Positions 43,396-51,629 of a stretch of 64,000 nucleotides of DNA are shown here, piece by piece; the stretch's first letter is position 1; each line of letters opens with the position of its first letter. Where the stretch lies: NCBI GenBank assembly GCA_036389255.1, contig DASVQI010000024.1, forward strand, positions 248,001 through 312,000, written 5' to 3'. The stretch is from JACVRN01 sp036389255 (GTDB lineage: Bacteria; Acidobacteriota; Blastocatellia; Pyrinomonadales; Pyrinomonadaceae). A program made the translations under genes and the position numbers. The notes under the pieces are model-generated. The model had not been told where the DNA came from, did not search any database, and saw only the letters and a list, made by a program, of their open reading frames with translations.

Positions 43396-45993
43396 CTACG
43401 CTGTTTTGATGGCGCGGATTGTGGTGTCATCCTTTTCTGCCAGCCGTCGCAGCTCGAAGAGCTTCATGAGGGCTTCTACGGGTGAGAGCGCGTTGGGGTC
43501 TGTCTCCAAAATGGCGCGTGTGAGCTCCGAGAGGCGGGATGAATGCGCCGGGCCCTGGCTGTAGGCTTCCGTGTTGCGGCTGCCTTCCATGCCGGATTCG
43601 TATTCCTTCAAGAGCACTTCGGCACGCCGCACCACCGGACGCGGCAGTCCCGCGAGCCGCGCAGCATAGACGCCGTAGCTTTTGTGTGCGCTGCCTTCCC
43701 GAATCTTATAAAGAAAGAGAAGCTCGCTTCCCTCTTCCGCAATCTCCACGTAAAGATTCTTCAGGCGCGGCAGAGTCTCGGCCAATTCCGTCAACTCGTG
43801 ATAATGCGTGGCGAAGAGCGTCTTGGATTGAATCTGCGGGTGATTGTGCAGGTATTCGAGGACGGAGCGCGCAACCGCCAGCCCGTCATAAGTAGAGGTT
43901 CCGCGACCAAGCTCGTCCAGAAGAATGAGAGAGCGCGGGGTGGCATGATGAAGTATCTGCGCGGTTTCTACCATCTCCGTCATGAAGGTTGATTCACCGC
44001 TCCCTATGCGGTCATAGAGCCCTATGCGCGTGAAGATGCGGTCGCAGAGTCCTATAGTGGCTTCTCGTGCGGGGACGAAGCTCCCCAACTGCGCCATCAG
44101 GACTATGAGCGCCGTTTGACGCAGGTACGTTGACTTGCCGCTCATGTTCGGCCCTGTGATGACGGCAATCTGCGGCTCGTCGCTTCCGCCCAGCGCCGTG
44201 TCGTTAGCGACGAACTCTCCCGCGTCGAATGTTCTTTCAAGCACGGGATGACGACCGTCGCGTATAACTAACTGCGGTGAATCAACGACGGCAGGCCGTG
44301 TGTAGTTGAACTCTTCTGCAACTTCGGCCAGTGAAGCCACCGTGTCCAGATAGGCGATTGCGGACGCGGCGGTGAGTATCTCCTGACGGCTCTTGCCTAT
44401 CTCGATTGAGATGTGACGGAAGAGATTCGTCTCAAGCTCGGTGATTCGCTCCTGCGCGTGTATGACTAGTGACTCGTACTCCTTAAGCTCAAGCGTGATG
44501 AAGCGCTCGCCGTTCGTCAGCGTCTGCTTGCGCGTGTAGTCTTCCGGTACAAGATGAAGATTCGGACGCGTGACTTCTATGAAATAACCGAAGACTTTGT
44601 TATAGCCGACTCTGAGGCTCTTGATGCCAGTGCGCGCACGCTCGCGCTGCTCCATCTCCGCCAGATAGGCTCTGCCGTTTCTCAAAAGCTCTCGCAGCTT
44701 ATCCAGCTCTTCCGAGAAGCCTTCACGAATTACGCCGACCGAATCCGCAGCGCGCGTGGGCAGCTCGTCGCGTATAGCGGCGCGTATAAGCTTGGCCGGA
44801 GCTTCGCACAGAGGAAGCGACGAGAGGATGGAGGCGAAGCGCTTCGTGTCACGGCCAAGCATTGCTCGAACGCGCGGGATAGTCTCAAGGCTCTGCCCGA
44901 GCGCAAGCATCTCCTGTGCGGACGTGGCCTGTGCGCGTGCTCTTGCCGAAAGCCGCTCAAGGTCGTGCATGGTTTCGAGCGCCGCGAAAAGCTCTCCGCG
45001 CCCCTTCTTCTGTGCGTGAAACCACGCGACGTGCTCCTGCCGCCCTATTATTTCAGCCACTTCCAGAAGCGGCTGTCGCAGCCAGCGCCTCAGAAGCCTA
45101 GCGCCCATAGCCGTGCGCGTTCTATCCAGAACGTCAAGGAGCGTGCCCGTCTCTGACGAAGACTCGAAGATTTCCAGACTGCGAAAGGTGCGCGCATCGA
45201 GCATCATGAAGTTTTCCGTATGATAGCTCGTCAGGCGCACAAGCTGGCCCGCGACCTCGCTCTGCGTGTCGTTCAGATAGCTGATGATGGCTCCGGCTGC
45301 CGTGGCGGCCATCGGCCATCGCTGAAGCCCGAAAGGCGCGAGGGTACGCGTTTTGAAATGCGAGAGCAGGACTCTTCGCGCCTTCTCGTATTCGAAAAAG
45401 GACGCGTGGCACTGTGTGACGAAGCCGGGCAGGGCGTCGCTGTCCGCCTCCGTACCGGCGCGAGAGACTAGAAGCTCCGAAGGAGCTATGCGCTGCAACT
45501 CGCTGATGGCTGCCGCAGCATCCAGCTCAGTCGCGGCGAACTCTCCCGTCGTCACGTCCGCGTATGCGATGCCCGCTCGCCTGCCGTCAGAGACGTAAGC
45601 CGCCAGAAAATTGTTCGCCTTCGTTTGCAGGAGTCCGGGCTCTATAACAGTTCCGGGCGTGACTACGCGCACCACGTCGCGCTCAATCAGATTCTTCCCT
45701 TCTCCCTTGACGGGCGTGGCCGTGAGCTGTTCGCAGATGGCTACGCGGTGGCCGCGAGAGATGAGCGTGGCAAGATGTCGTTCGAGGCTGTGATAAGGGA
45801 CTCCGGCGAGCGGGACGCGCGTGTTCTTGCCCATGGGCTTTGAGGTCAGCACTATGTCAAGCTCGCGCGCAAGGATGCGTGCGTCGTCATCGAAGGCTTC
45901 GTAAAAATCGCCTATGCGAAACAGTAGAAGCGCGTCCGAGTGGCGGCGCTTTATCTCAAGGTACTGCTTTCTGAGTGGCGTCGAGTCCGTCAT
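43396..45993 (-). CDS. MutS-family mismatch-binding ATPase (copy 2)
   Basis: A second full MutS1-type protein, 865 residues. It keeps F30-Y31-E32 for mismatch reading, Walker A GPNMSGKSTYLRQ at residue 614 and LLDELGRGTST. Unlike the copy at 1620, its C-terminus shows no QxxLF-type clamp motif and ends ELRRLAEKDDTTIRAIKTA (in part). Its start overlaps the stop of the upstream gene by 4 bases (ATGA), so the two are coupled. Normal bacteria carry one mutS1, so a specialised role is likely. It is not MutS2: there is no Smr domain and the mismatch domain is present. Confidence 0.95.
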   Translation of the reverse strand: MTDSTPLRKQYLEIKRRHSDALLLFRIGDFYEAFDDDARILARELDIVLTSKPMGKNTRVPLAGVPYHSLERHLATLISRGHRVAICEQLTATPVKGEGKNLIERDVVRVVTPGTVIEPGLLQTKANNFLAAYVSDGRRAGIAYADVTTGEFAATELDAAAAISELQRIAPSELLVSRAGTEADSDALPGFVTQCHASFFEYEKARRVLLSHFKTRTLAPFGLQRWPMAATAAGAIISYLNDTQSEVAGQLVRLTSYHTENFMMLDARTFRSLEIFESSSETGTLLDVLDRTRTAMGARLLRRWLRQPLLEVAEIIGRQEHVAWFHAQKKGRGELFAALETMHDLERLSARARAQATSAQEMLALGQSLETIPRVRAMLGRDTKRFASILSSLPLCEAPAKLIRAAIRDELPTRAADSVGVIREGFSEELDKLRELLRNGRAYLAEMEQRERARTGIKSLRVGYNKVFGYFIEVTRPNLHLVPEDYTRKQTLTNGERFITLELKEYESLVIHAQERITELETNLFRHISIEIGKSRQEILTAASAIAYLDTVASLAEVAEEFNYTRPAVVDSPQLVIRDGRHPVLERTFDAGEFVANDTALGGSDEPQIAVITGPNMSGKSTYLRQTALIVLMAQLGSFVPAREATIGLCDRIFTRIGLYDRIGSGESTFMTEMVETAQILHHATPRSLILLDELGRGTSTYDGLAVARSVLEYLHNHPQIQSKTLFATHYHELTELAETLPRLKNLYVEIAEEGSELLFLYKIREGSAHKSYGVYAARLAGLPRPVVRRAEVLLKEYESGMEGSRNTEAYSQGPAHSSRLSELTRAILETDPNALSPVEALMKLFELRRLAEKDDTTIRAIKTA

Positions 45994-46718
45994 CGCTCGA
46001 AGAGTTCCCTGAGAATGTCTTCGACCGAGGTGAGTGCGCGGTGAAGGCGGCTGAGTTGTTCAAAGCTCAAGATGACGGTGGCAGCGCCAATCTCGTGAAA
46101 AGCGCCCGTGCGCGCTATGTTCATGGATTTCAACGCGCGGGTGGTGTCGCGCTCGCTCGTCACAATCAGGTAAGGCTTGGAGCGCTGCGATTCGTAGGCG
46201 CGCTTCAACTTGGCGAGCGCCGCGTCTATGTTGCCCTTATGCTGAACCTCGAAAACGTGGCTCAGTCGCGGGCTCGATTTGGAGACACGCCAGACAACAT
46301 CGTAATACTCGAACTCGCTCTCGGCGTCGTAGCCCATCACGCGCCCGATGTCCAGAAGCATCTGCTGAATGTCTGAGTGAGTGAGCGGCGCGGGCCTTGC
46401 CGGGGGCTCCAAAGCTTCTGTGAGAGAAAAGCCCTGTGTCTCTTCTCCCGCTCGCTTTCGTCCCGCGACAGTGATAGTCCAGAGGCCCTGACTGCGCTCA
46501 ATCTCTCGTTTATCATCTAGGGCCCGTCCTGCGCGCTGCACTAGCCTTCGCCACTGTTCTCTATGGCCGTTACGTATGGCGCGCGCCTCGCCGTCTTCAA
46601 GCTGCGGGAAATATGCCACCAGCCGGTCGTAGAGAAAGCGCACGTCTTCACGCCCGCCCGTGGCGATGAGTTCCTCTAAAATAGGCAGTTCGATACGTAC
46701 GGCGCTGGGATAAGTCAT
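45990..46718 (-). CDS. Predicted PD-(D/E)XK nuclease with Mrr-N-like winged helix
   Basis: A 242-residue protein. Residues 10-90 look like an Mrr-N-type winged helix (EQWRRLVQRAGRALDDKRE, then SQGLWTITVAGRK). The C-terminal half fits a PD-(D/E)XK fold: YYDVVWRV with D140, a loop, then HVFEVQHKG with E157-x-Q159 and K161, and a helix-strand NIDAALAKLKRAYE, KPYLIVTS. Q in place of the usual K is seen in some families. The stop overlaps the second mutS by ATGA. I infer a DNA-cleaving partner for that MutS, loosely comparable with MutH; this has not been shown. Confidence 0.65.
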   Translation of the reverse strand: MTYPSAVRIELPILEELIATGGREDVRFLYDRLVAYFPQLEDGEARAIRNGHREQWRRLVQRAGRALDDKREIERSQGLWTITVAGRKRAGEETQGFSLTEALEPPARPAPLTHSDIQQMLLDIGRVMGYDAESEFEYYDVVWRVSKSSPRLSHVFEVQHKGNIDAALAKLKRAYESQRSKPYLIVTSERDTTRALKSMNIARTGAFHEIGAATVILSFEQLSRLHRALTSVEDILRELFER

Positions 46719-46868
46719 AGTCTGTTTAGACCGGGAGAAAGCCGAAGATGAACCTGACAGAAGAGCTTTTATAAAGCTCCGGCCTTTCGGCTTCCGGCGA
46801 TAAAGTTACAGGAGAAGCGCCATCTTTATCAAGAGAAGCACGCGCAAAAAGCCTGATTAAAAAGAGAA

Positions 46869-46909
46869 GCGGCGCGCGGGTCAGGAAATTTATCCGCCCG
46901 GCGCGCCGC
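46869..46909 (-). terminator. Rho-independent terminator of ftsH
   Basis: GCGGCGCGC (46869-46877) pairs with GCGCGCCGC (46901-46909), extended by GGG/CCC beyond one bulge, and is followed on the minus strand by a T-rich run (TTCTCTTTTT). Confidence 0.8.
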
Positions 46910-46934
46910 CCACTCTTGTTTGTCTTAGCTCTTA

Positions 46935-48728
46935 TCAGGCCGCCTGCTGCGCGGCTTTGGTTCCGAAGCACTGCTGAATCTCTTCAGCTTCGAGCGTGTC
47001 GCGCTCCATCAAGCCTTCGACCAGTAGCGCGATGGAGGGACGGCTCGCGTCCACCATCTCGCATGCGCGCTTCATCTGCTCGTTGATGATATCGCTCGTG
47101 GCGTGCTCTATGCGGTCGAGCAAAGCCTGACTGTGCGGGTCGTCCGCCTTGCCAAGGTGAATCGGCCCGAGCGGGCTCATGCCGAATTCAGCGACCATCT
47201 TGCGCGCAATCTCAACTGCGCGCTCAATGTCGTTGGAAGCGCCAGCCGTCATGGTGTCTAGCAGAAGCTGCTCTGCGGCTCGTCCGCCAAGCAGCATAGC
47301 AATCTGGTCTTCCAGATACTCGCGCTTCTTCATCAAGCGGTCACGCTCAGGCAAGCTCTGCGTGACGCCAAGGGCGCGCCCGCGCGGCAGGATTGAGACT
47401 TTGTGAATCGGGTCGCCGTTTTTGACCAGCAGGCCGACGGCTACGTGTCCTGCCTCGTGAACCGCCGTCGCGTAGCGCTCGTCCTCATCCATCATGAAGC
47501 CTAGACGCTCCGCGCCCATCAATATCTTGTCGCGCGCGTATTCGACGTGGCGGCGCTGTATGGAGTCGGAGCCGTCGCGCGTAGCGGCAATAGCAGACTC
47601 GTTGAGCAGGTTCGCAAGGTCTGCGCCGGAGAATCCGGGCGTGCCGCGAGCTATCCACTGAAGGTCAAGTTCGGGCTCAAGCATGAGTCCGCGCGCGTGA
47701 ACCTTGAGAATCTCTTCGCGGCCACGGGCGTCGGCAAGGTTGACAGCAATTTCGCGGTCGAATCTGCCGGGACGCGTCAGTGCCTGATCCAAGATGTCGG
47801 GCCGGTTGGTGCTGGCTATGACAACTACGCCGCCCACCTGATTGAAACCGTCCATCTCTATCAGAAGCTGGTTGAGCGTCTGATCCTGGTCGGCTGAAGC
47901 GGAATCGTTGCTACGGCCGCGCTGGCGACCAAGAGCATCAATCTCGTCTATGAAGATGACGCAGGGCGCGAGCTTGCGCGCTTCTGCAAAGAGACGGCGC
48001 ACGCGAGCCGCGCCGAGGCCAGCGAATTTTTCCTGAAAGCTTGAGCCGGAGACGGAGAGAAATGGCACGCCGGCTTCGTTTGCAGCCGCTCTTGCCAGCA
48101 GAGTCTTTCCCGTGCCCGGAGGGCCTGAAAGCAGTATGCCGCGCGGTGCGCGCCCGCCCAGACGACCGAAGCGCTCCGGGTCACGCAGAAACTCTATGGT
48201 TTCGGCCAACTCGCTACGGGCTTCGTCAACGCCTGCGACCTCTGCGAAGGTGACGTTCTGATTTCCCTGCCCGTTGACGACGGTAAAATCGCTGCCGCGC
48301 CCGCCCATGCTGGCGTAAACCCTCCAGCCAACGAAGCCGAAGGCCGCCAAGGTCAACAGAGGAATGAGCCAGTTGAGCGCAGTCGAGAGCGGGCTCGGTC
48401 GCAGTGATTGATACTGAACCGGCAGGTTGCTCTTGACGAAGCTCTCTGCAATCTCCTTCTGCGCGGCGGAGTCGGGCACGATGGCCCTTTGCAGCGAGCC
48501 GTCTTTGCCTGTGACGGTCATAACTTCGCCGTCAATCTGAAGCGAAGCGGCCTCGGTGCTGCGGCTCAGGTGGCTCAGCTCCGTGTAGTCTATGGTCTTA
48601 ACAGGCGGCTGGCTTCGCTGATAGTAGATGACTGCGCTCGCAGCTAAAAGCAGCAGGAACAGCGCCACGGCCGCGAAAAGACTGGTCTTTTGAGCTTGGG
48701 GGATAAGGCGTGGTAATGGGGAAGCCAT
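46935..48728 (-). CDS. ftsH: ATP-dependent zinc metalloprotease FtsH
   Basis: A 597-residue inner-membrane AAA+ protease that degrades damaged or unassembled membrane proteins. Two membrane helices (about residues 15-40 and 115-140) flank a short periplasmic domain. The AAA domain has GPPGTGKTLLARA and the second-region homology; the protease site is HEAGH. The ATG at 48728 with GGAGA 7 bases upstream is preferred to an in-frame start at 48770. It precedes the nuclease-mutS pair on the same strand but is separated by a terminator. Confidence 0.96.
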   Translation of the reverse strand: MASPLPRLIPQAQKTSLFAAVALFLLLLAASAVIYYQRSQPPVKTIDYTELSHLSRSTEAASLQIDGEVMTVTGKDGSLQRAIVPDSAAQKEIAESFVKSNLPVQYQSLRPSPLSTALNWLIPLLTLAAFGFVGWRVYASMGGRGSDFTVVNGQGNQNVTFAEVAGVDEARSELAETIEFLRDPERFGRLGGRAPRGILLSGPPGTGKTLLARAAANEAGVPFLSVSGSSFQEKFAGLGAARVRRLFAEARKLAPCVIFIDEIDALGRQRGRSNDSASADQDQTLNQLLIEMDGFNQVGGVVVIASTNRPDILDQALTRPGRFDREIAVNLADARGREEILKVHARGLMLEPELDLQWIARGTPGFSGADLANLLNESAIAATRDGSDSIQRRHVEYARDKILMGAERLGFMMDEDERYATAVHEAGHVAVGLLVKNGDPIHKVSILPRGRALGVTQSLPERDRLMKKREYLEDQIAMLLGGRAAEQLLLDTMTAGASNDIERAVEIARKMVAEFGMSPLGPIHLGKADDPHSQALLDRIEHATSDIINEQMKRACEMVDASRPSIALLVEGLMERDTLEAEEIQQCFGTKAAQQAA

Positions 48729-49346
48729 AAACAGTTCTCCAGAGCACAGGAGTTTTTTCGGGGGAAACAACCCTCGCGCTCAGACGAAAAATTAAGTATT
48801 GCAAAGAAACGTTGTCAGCTTGAAAGTAAGAACTTTCGTCGGTCAGGGAACAACTGTGTATTTTACGAAAACCAACCGTCCCCCGGATTTGAGCGCGCTC
48901 ACCAAAGGCAGGGCCACGACGTGAGCGGCAAAAATACTTTAACAGCCTGAGGCTCGTGAAGTCCAGCCCCTTAAAACTTTTTATGACCGATTTTTATGAA
49001 AGAGCGCCTTACAGGGCCAACGATTCTGTCCGATGTGCCACACCCTCCGGCGGTTGCCGCATTTTACAGTAGAAATTTGGCTTTAATCCGGCCTGCTCTA
49101 AATCGAAACATGGCTGAAGCGTTGCATGCGGCGCGATTCAGTACATTCAGACCTTTACGCCCGGCCCTTCACGGGCAGGCTCAAAACCTCGCCTTGAGAC
49201 TTAACTCTTTATATATAACCACTTAGCGTCGTCGTGGAGCTTTAGTGCCAATGATGGCACGGCCGTTGCCATTACTGGGGACGTGCGGGTTCAATGGAAC
49301 CGAAAGAGATTAAATCAGCGACGCTCAAACAAAGGAGAAGGCGATT
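48729..49346. other. Divergent intergenic region, 618 bases
   Basis: No convincing gene; short frames at 48996-49226 have no family-like features. It holds a weak promoter toward ftsH, an AT-rich stretch TTTATATATAACC near 49210, and the strong ribosome-binding site of the small membrane gene. Confidence 0.5.
48790..48818 (-). promoter_or_regulatory. Weak candidate promoter for ftsH
   Basis: On the minus strand, CTGACA (48818-48813) and TTAATT (48795-48790) are 17 bases apart, about 60 bases before the start. Confidence 0.3.
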
Positions 49347-49493
49347 ATGTTGTGGACGATTCTTGTGGTGCTTCTTATTTTGTGGTTAGTCGGAGCTATT
49401 GGCGGCATCGGCGGCAATTTGATTCACTTGCTGCTCGTAGTTGCACTCGTAGTGCTGGTGATTAACCTTCTGACTGGCCGCCGCACCGTCTAA
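49347..49493 (+). CDS. 48-residue membrane protein, Lmo0937/DUF5670 family
   Basis: A short gene starting MLWTILVVLLILWLVG and ending NLLTGRRTV, with a Gly-rich turn (AIGGIGGNLIH) between two hydrophobic segments: a textbook Lmo0937-family protein. AAAGGAG lies 9 bases before the ATG. A divergent paralogue is at 17497-17643. A clean terminator follows, so it is monocistronic. Confidence 0.88.
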   Translation: MLWTILVVLLILWLVGAIGGIGGNLIHLLLVVALVVLVINLLTGRRTV

Positions 49494-49541
49494 CGACGGC
49501 AGCGCTGGTACAAACAGAGCTTCATCAACAACCAACCGAAC

Positions 49542-49573
49542 AGGGGACGAGACTTCCGATTCACTCGTCCCCT
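49542..49573 (+). terminator. Rho-independent terminator after the small membrane gene
   Basis: AGGGGACGAG (49542-49551) pairs perfectly with CTCGTCCCCT (49564-49573), 12-base loop, then TTCCTTTTT. Confidence 0.85.
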
Positions 49574-49583
49574 TTCCTTTTTG

Positions 49584-51398
49584 CTAAAAGTCGGTCAGGC
49601 GCAGATTAACCGGGGCGGTGATGCGACCGACCGGGTACAGGTTCATCTGCTTGTCCCAGTAAGGCGAGCGCTCGTAGAAGAAGCGTAGACGCGCTTCAGG
49701 GCTCGCCGCGAACTTCTCGTCGCGTTTCAGTCGCTCCTCGAACTCTCGCCGCAGGCTCGGGTCATTCTCAAGCATCTGCCGGGCTAATTTTTCCAGCTTG
49801 TAGTCCTCCGCATCTTCCTTCTGCTCGAAAATCGCGTTGAAGAAGCCCCAAGAGGCGAAAGAGTCCGGCGCGTCCGGCTCAAGCAGGTGAATGGCCACGC
49901 GTGAGGCCGGTTGCGCCAGAGGGATGAGGACAGAGCCCGCCGCGAATGTTCTGCGCTCGCGCTCGGTGGAGATTTTGTAAGAGGCTCTGAGGCGTCCTTC
50001 AAACGGCGAAGACGCCCATTTAACTTCGCTGAAGCGGTAGCTTTCGACCTCAATTTCAGCCGGGGCCGCGAGCCTTTGCAGGCGCAGCCCGTGTGCAGAG
50101 AGTATCTCAATCACATCTTTCCACTGCGGCGGCACTATGTAGTAGAGCGGCGGCGCGACCGACTTCGTTGTCCTCGTATCGTCATAAAGCGGAACCGTGT
50201 ACTCTACGGGCTTTGTCCCGAAAACGACGCGCTTTTTGCCGGACACTTCGCTGGTGTCTACCAGCGCCTCCAAGCCCTTGAGCAGAAACGGGACGGACTT
50301 CTCAGTCAACTCGACACGCAGGGGCACCACGCGCGACGGGTCGTAGCTTTGCCCCAGTGCTACAGCTTCCTGTTCCGAGCTTCGCACGGCGTTCAACAGC
50401 GTCTCTGTCTTTTTATTCAACTCTTCGAGCGTGTACATCAGAAGGTCGTATGTGCCCCGGACGCGCGTGCGGTAATCCTTGAGCATGTGCGTCTCTATGG
50501 TCAGGCCGGGGCTGTTGCGGAGCGGCGTGTAGCCGGTGGAGAATCTAGGCGGCATGATGAAGGCGTCAATGCCCTTGGAAGCATCGCGGTTGTCTCGAAA
50601 GGTCATATACTGCGCCAGCATGCTCCCGGCCTTTTCCGTGGCAGGAAAAATGCGGCCGTCGAACGCGTCGCGGTGCCAGTCTGCTATGGCCTTCGGCACG
50701 TGCTCGTGATGCTCGTAGATGTACGTGATGTCATATTGATAATCTGCCCCGTCCGTCACGTGACAGTCAATCAGCAGGTCTGGCTTCCACTGGTTCCAGA
50801 CTTTGAGCCAGGCGCGTGTCTCCGGCGCATCCAGCTTCATGTAATCCCGGTTCAGGTTGAGATTGGTGGCGTTGGCTCGCCAGCCCATCTCCTCCGGCCC
50901 GTTCTGATTAATACGATTGAAAGGCCCGAAACGCTCGTGGCCGTCAACGTTGTAGATGGGAATGAAAAGCAGCACGACCCGGTCAAGCAGTCCCTTTCTT
51001 GTCCCGGTGATGGCTATGTCGCGTAGGAGCGCAAGTCCCGCGTCCTTTCCGTCGGGCTCGCCCGGATGTATGCAAGCCTGCACGAGCAGCACAACCTTTC
51101 CGGCCTTACGCGCGGCTTCGGGAGTAAAAGTCCCCCCTTCGGCAGCTATCAGAAGCGGGAGGTCGCGCCCCTCTCCGCTCTTGCCGAAGCTCTGATAACG
51201 AATAATGGGCGAGGCGGCATCAAGCTTGCGGCTGTAGGCAATAGTCTCGTCATAGCGCGGCGTCTGGCGATAATCGGTCTTCTCCGCGCGCGTCTGCCAG
51301 TCCGAAGGCGCGGGCGGCTCTTGTGTTTGAGTCATGACGGTTTCACTCCAAGCAAATAGAGACAGGATGCAGATTAATATTGATATCAGCAAGCGCAT
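49584..51398 (-). CDS. Secreted M14-family zinc carboxypeptidase
   Basis: A 604-residue protein with a Sec signal (about residues 1-23). The zinc ligands are H111 and E114 in CIHPGEPDGKD and a later His in LIDCHVTDGAD; the catalytic Glu is in LTIETHML. After the 340-residue peptidase domain a long C-terminal beta-rich part follows. It should hydrolyse peptides in the periplasm or outside. The neighbouring divergent gene encodes an M1 aminopeptidase, suggesting a shared peptide-catabolic role. Confidence 0.93.
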   Translation of the reverse strand: MRLLISILICILSLFAWSETVMTQTQEPPAPSDWQTRAEKTDYRQTPRYDETIAYSRKLDAASPIIRYQSFGKSGEGRDLPLLIAAEGGTFTPEAARKAGKVVLLVQACIHPGEPDGKDAGLALLRDIAITGTRKGLLDRVVLLFIPIYNVDGHERFGPFNRINQNGPEEMGWRANATNLNLNRDYMKLDAPETRAWLKVWNQWKPDLLIDCHVTDGADYQYDITYIYEHHEHVPKAIADWHRDAFDGRIFPATEKAGSMLAQYMTFRDNRDASKGIDAFIMPPRFSTGYTPLRNSPGLTIETHMLKDYRTRVRGTYDLLMYTLEELNKKTETLLNAVRSSEQEAVALGQSYDPSRVVPLRVELTEKSVPFLLKGLEALVDTSEVSGKKRVVFGTKPVEYTVPLYDDTRTTKSVAPPLYYIVPPQWKDVIEILSAHGLRLQRLAAPAEIEVESYRFSEVKWASSPFEGRLRASYKISTERERRTFAAGSVLIPLAQPASRVAIHLLEPDAPDSFASWGFFNAIFEQKEDAEDYKLEKLARQMLENDPSLRREFEERLKRDEKFAASPEARLRFFYERSPYWDKQMNLYPVGRITAPVNLRLTDF

Positions 51399-51426
51399 TC
51401 ACCAAATATAAAGGTAAAGATGGTAA

Positions 51427-51516
51427 TTAGTGAATGGTAGATGGTAATTCCCGTGGGTAGATTGTGAATTCTGCGGGTAAAAGGTGAATAGAAGAAACGG
51501 GCTCTTTCTATTTACC
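51427..51516. repeat. Repeat-word cluster between divergent peptidase genes
   Basis: Several variants of GGTGAATAG and GTAGATGGTAAT lie in tandem, and GGTGAATAGAA (51483-51493) pairs with TTCTATTTACC (51506-51516) with one G-U. The same words occur at gene ends at 22246 and 63458. Confidence 0.55.
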
Positions 51517-51629
51517 ATTTACCTTCGGGATTAACTTCTTCTTTGCCTTCTCAGCAACTTGTGGGGCACAATGAGAATCTCAGAAGCGATATGGCTATCT
51601 TAAATGCGAATCCATTCGGGAAAAATTTA

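Noticed and set aside
43396..45993. MutS2 (recombination-inhibiting) identity for the second mutS
   Set aside because: It keeps the N-terminal mismatch domain with FYE and has no Smr nuclease domain, so it belongs with MutS1-type proteins.
49911..51026. 371-codon open frame on + opposite the M14 carboxypeptidase
   Set aside because: The opposite strand carries complete zinc-ligand motifs; this frame shows no domain and is Arg/His-rich, as antisense frames in GC-rich genes are.
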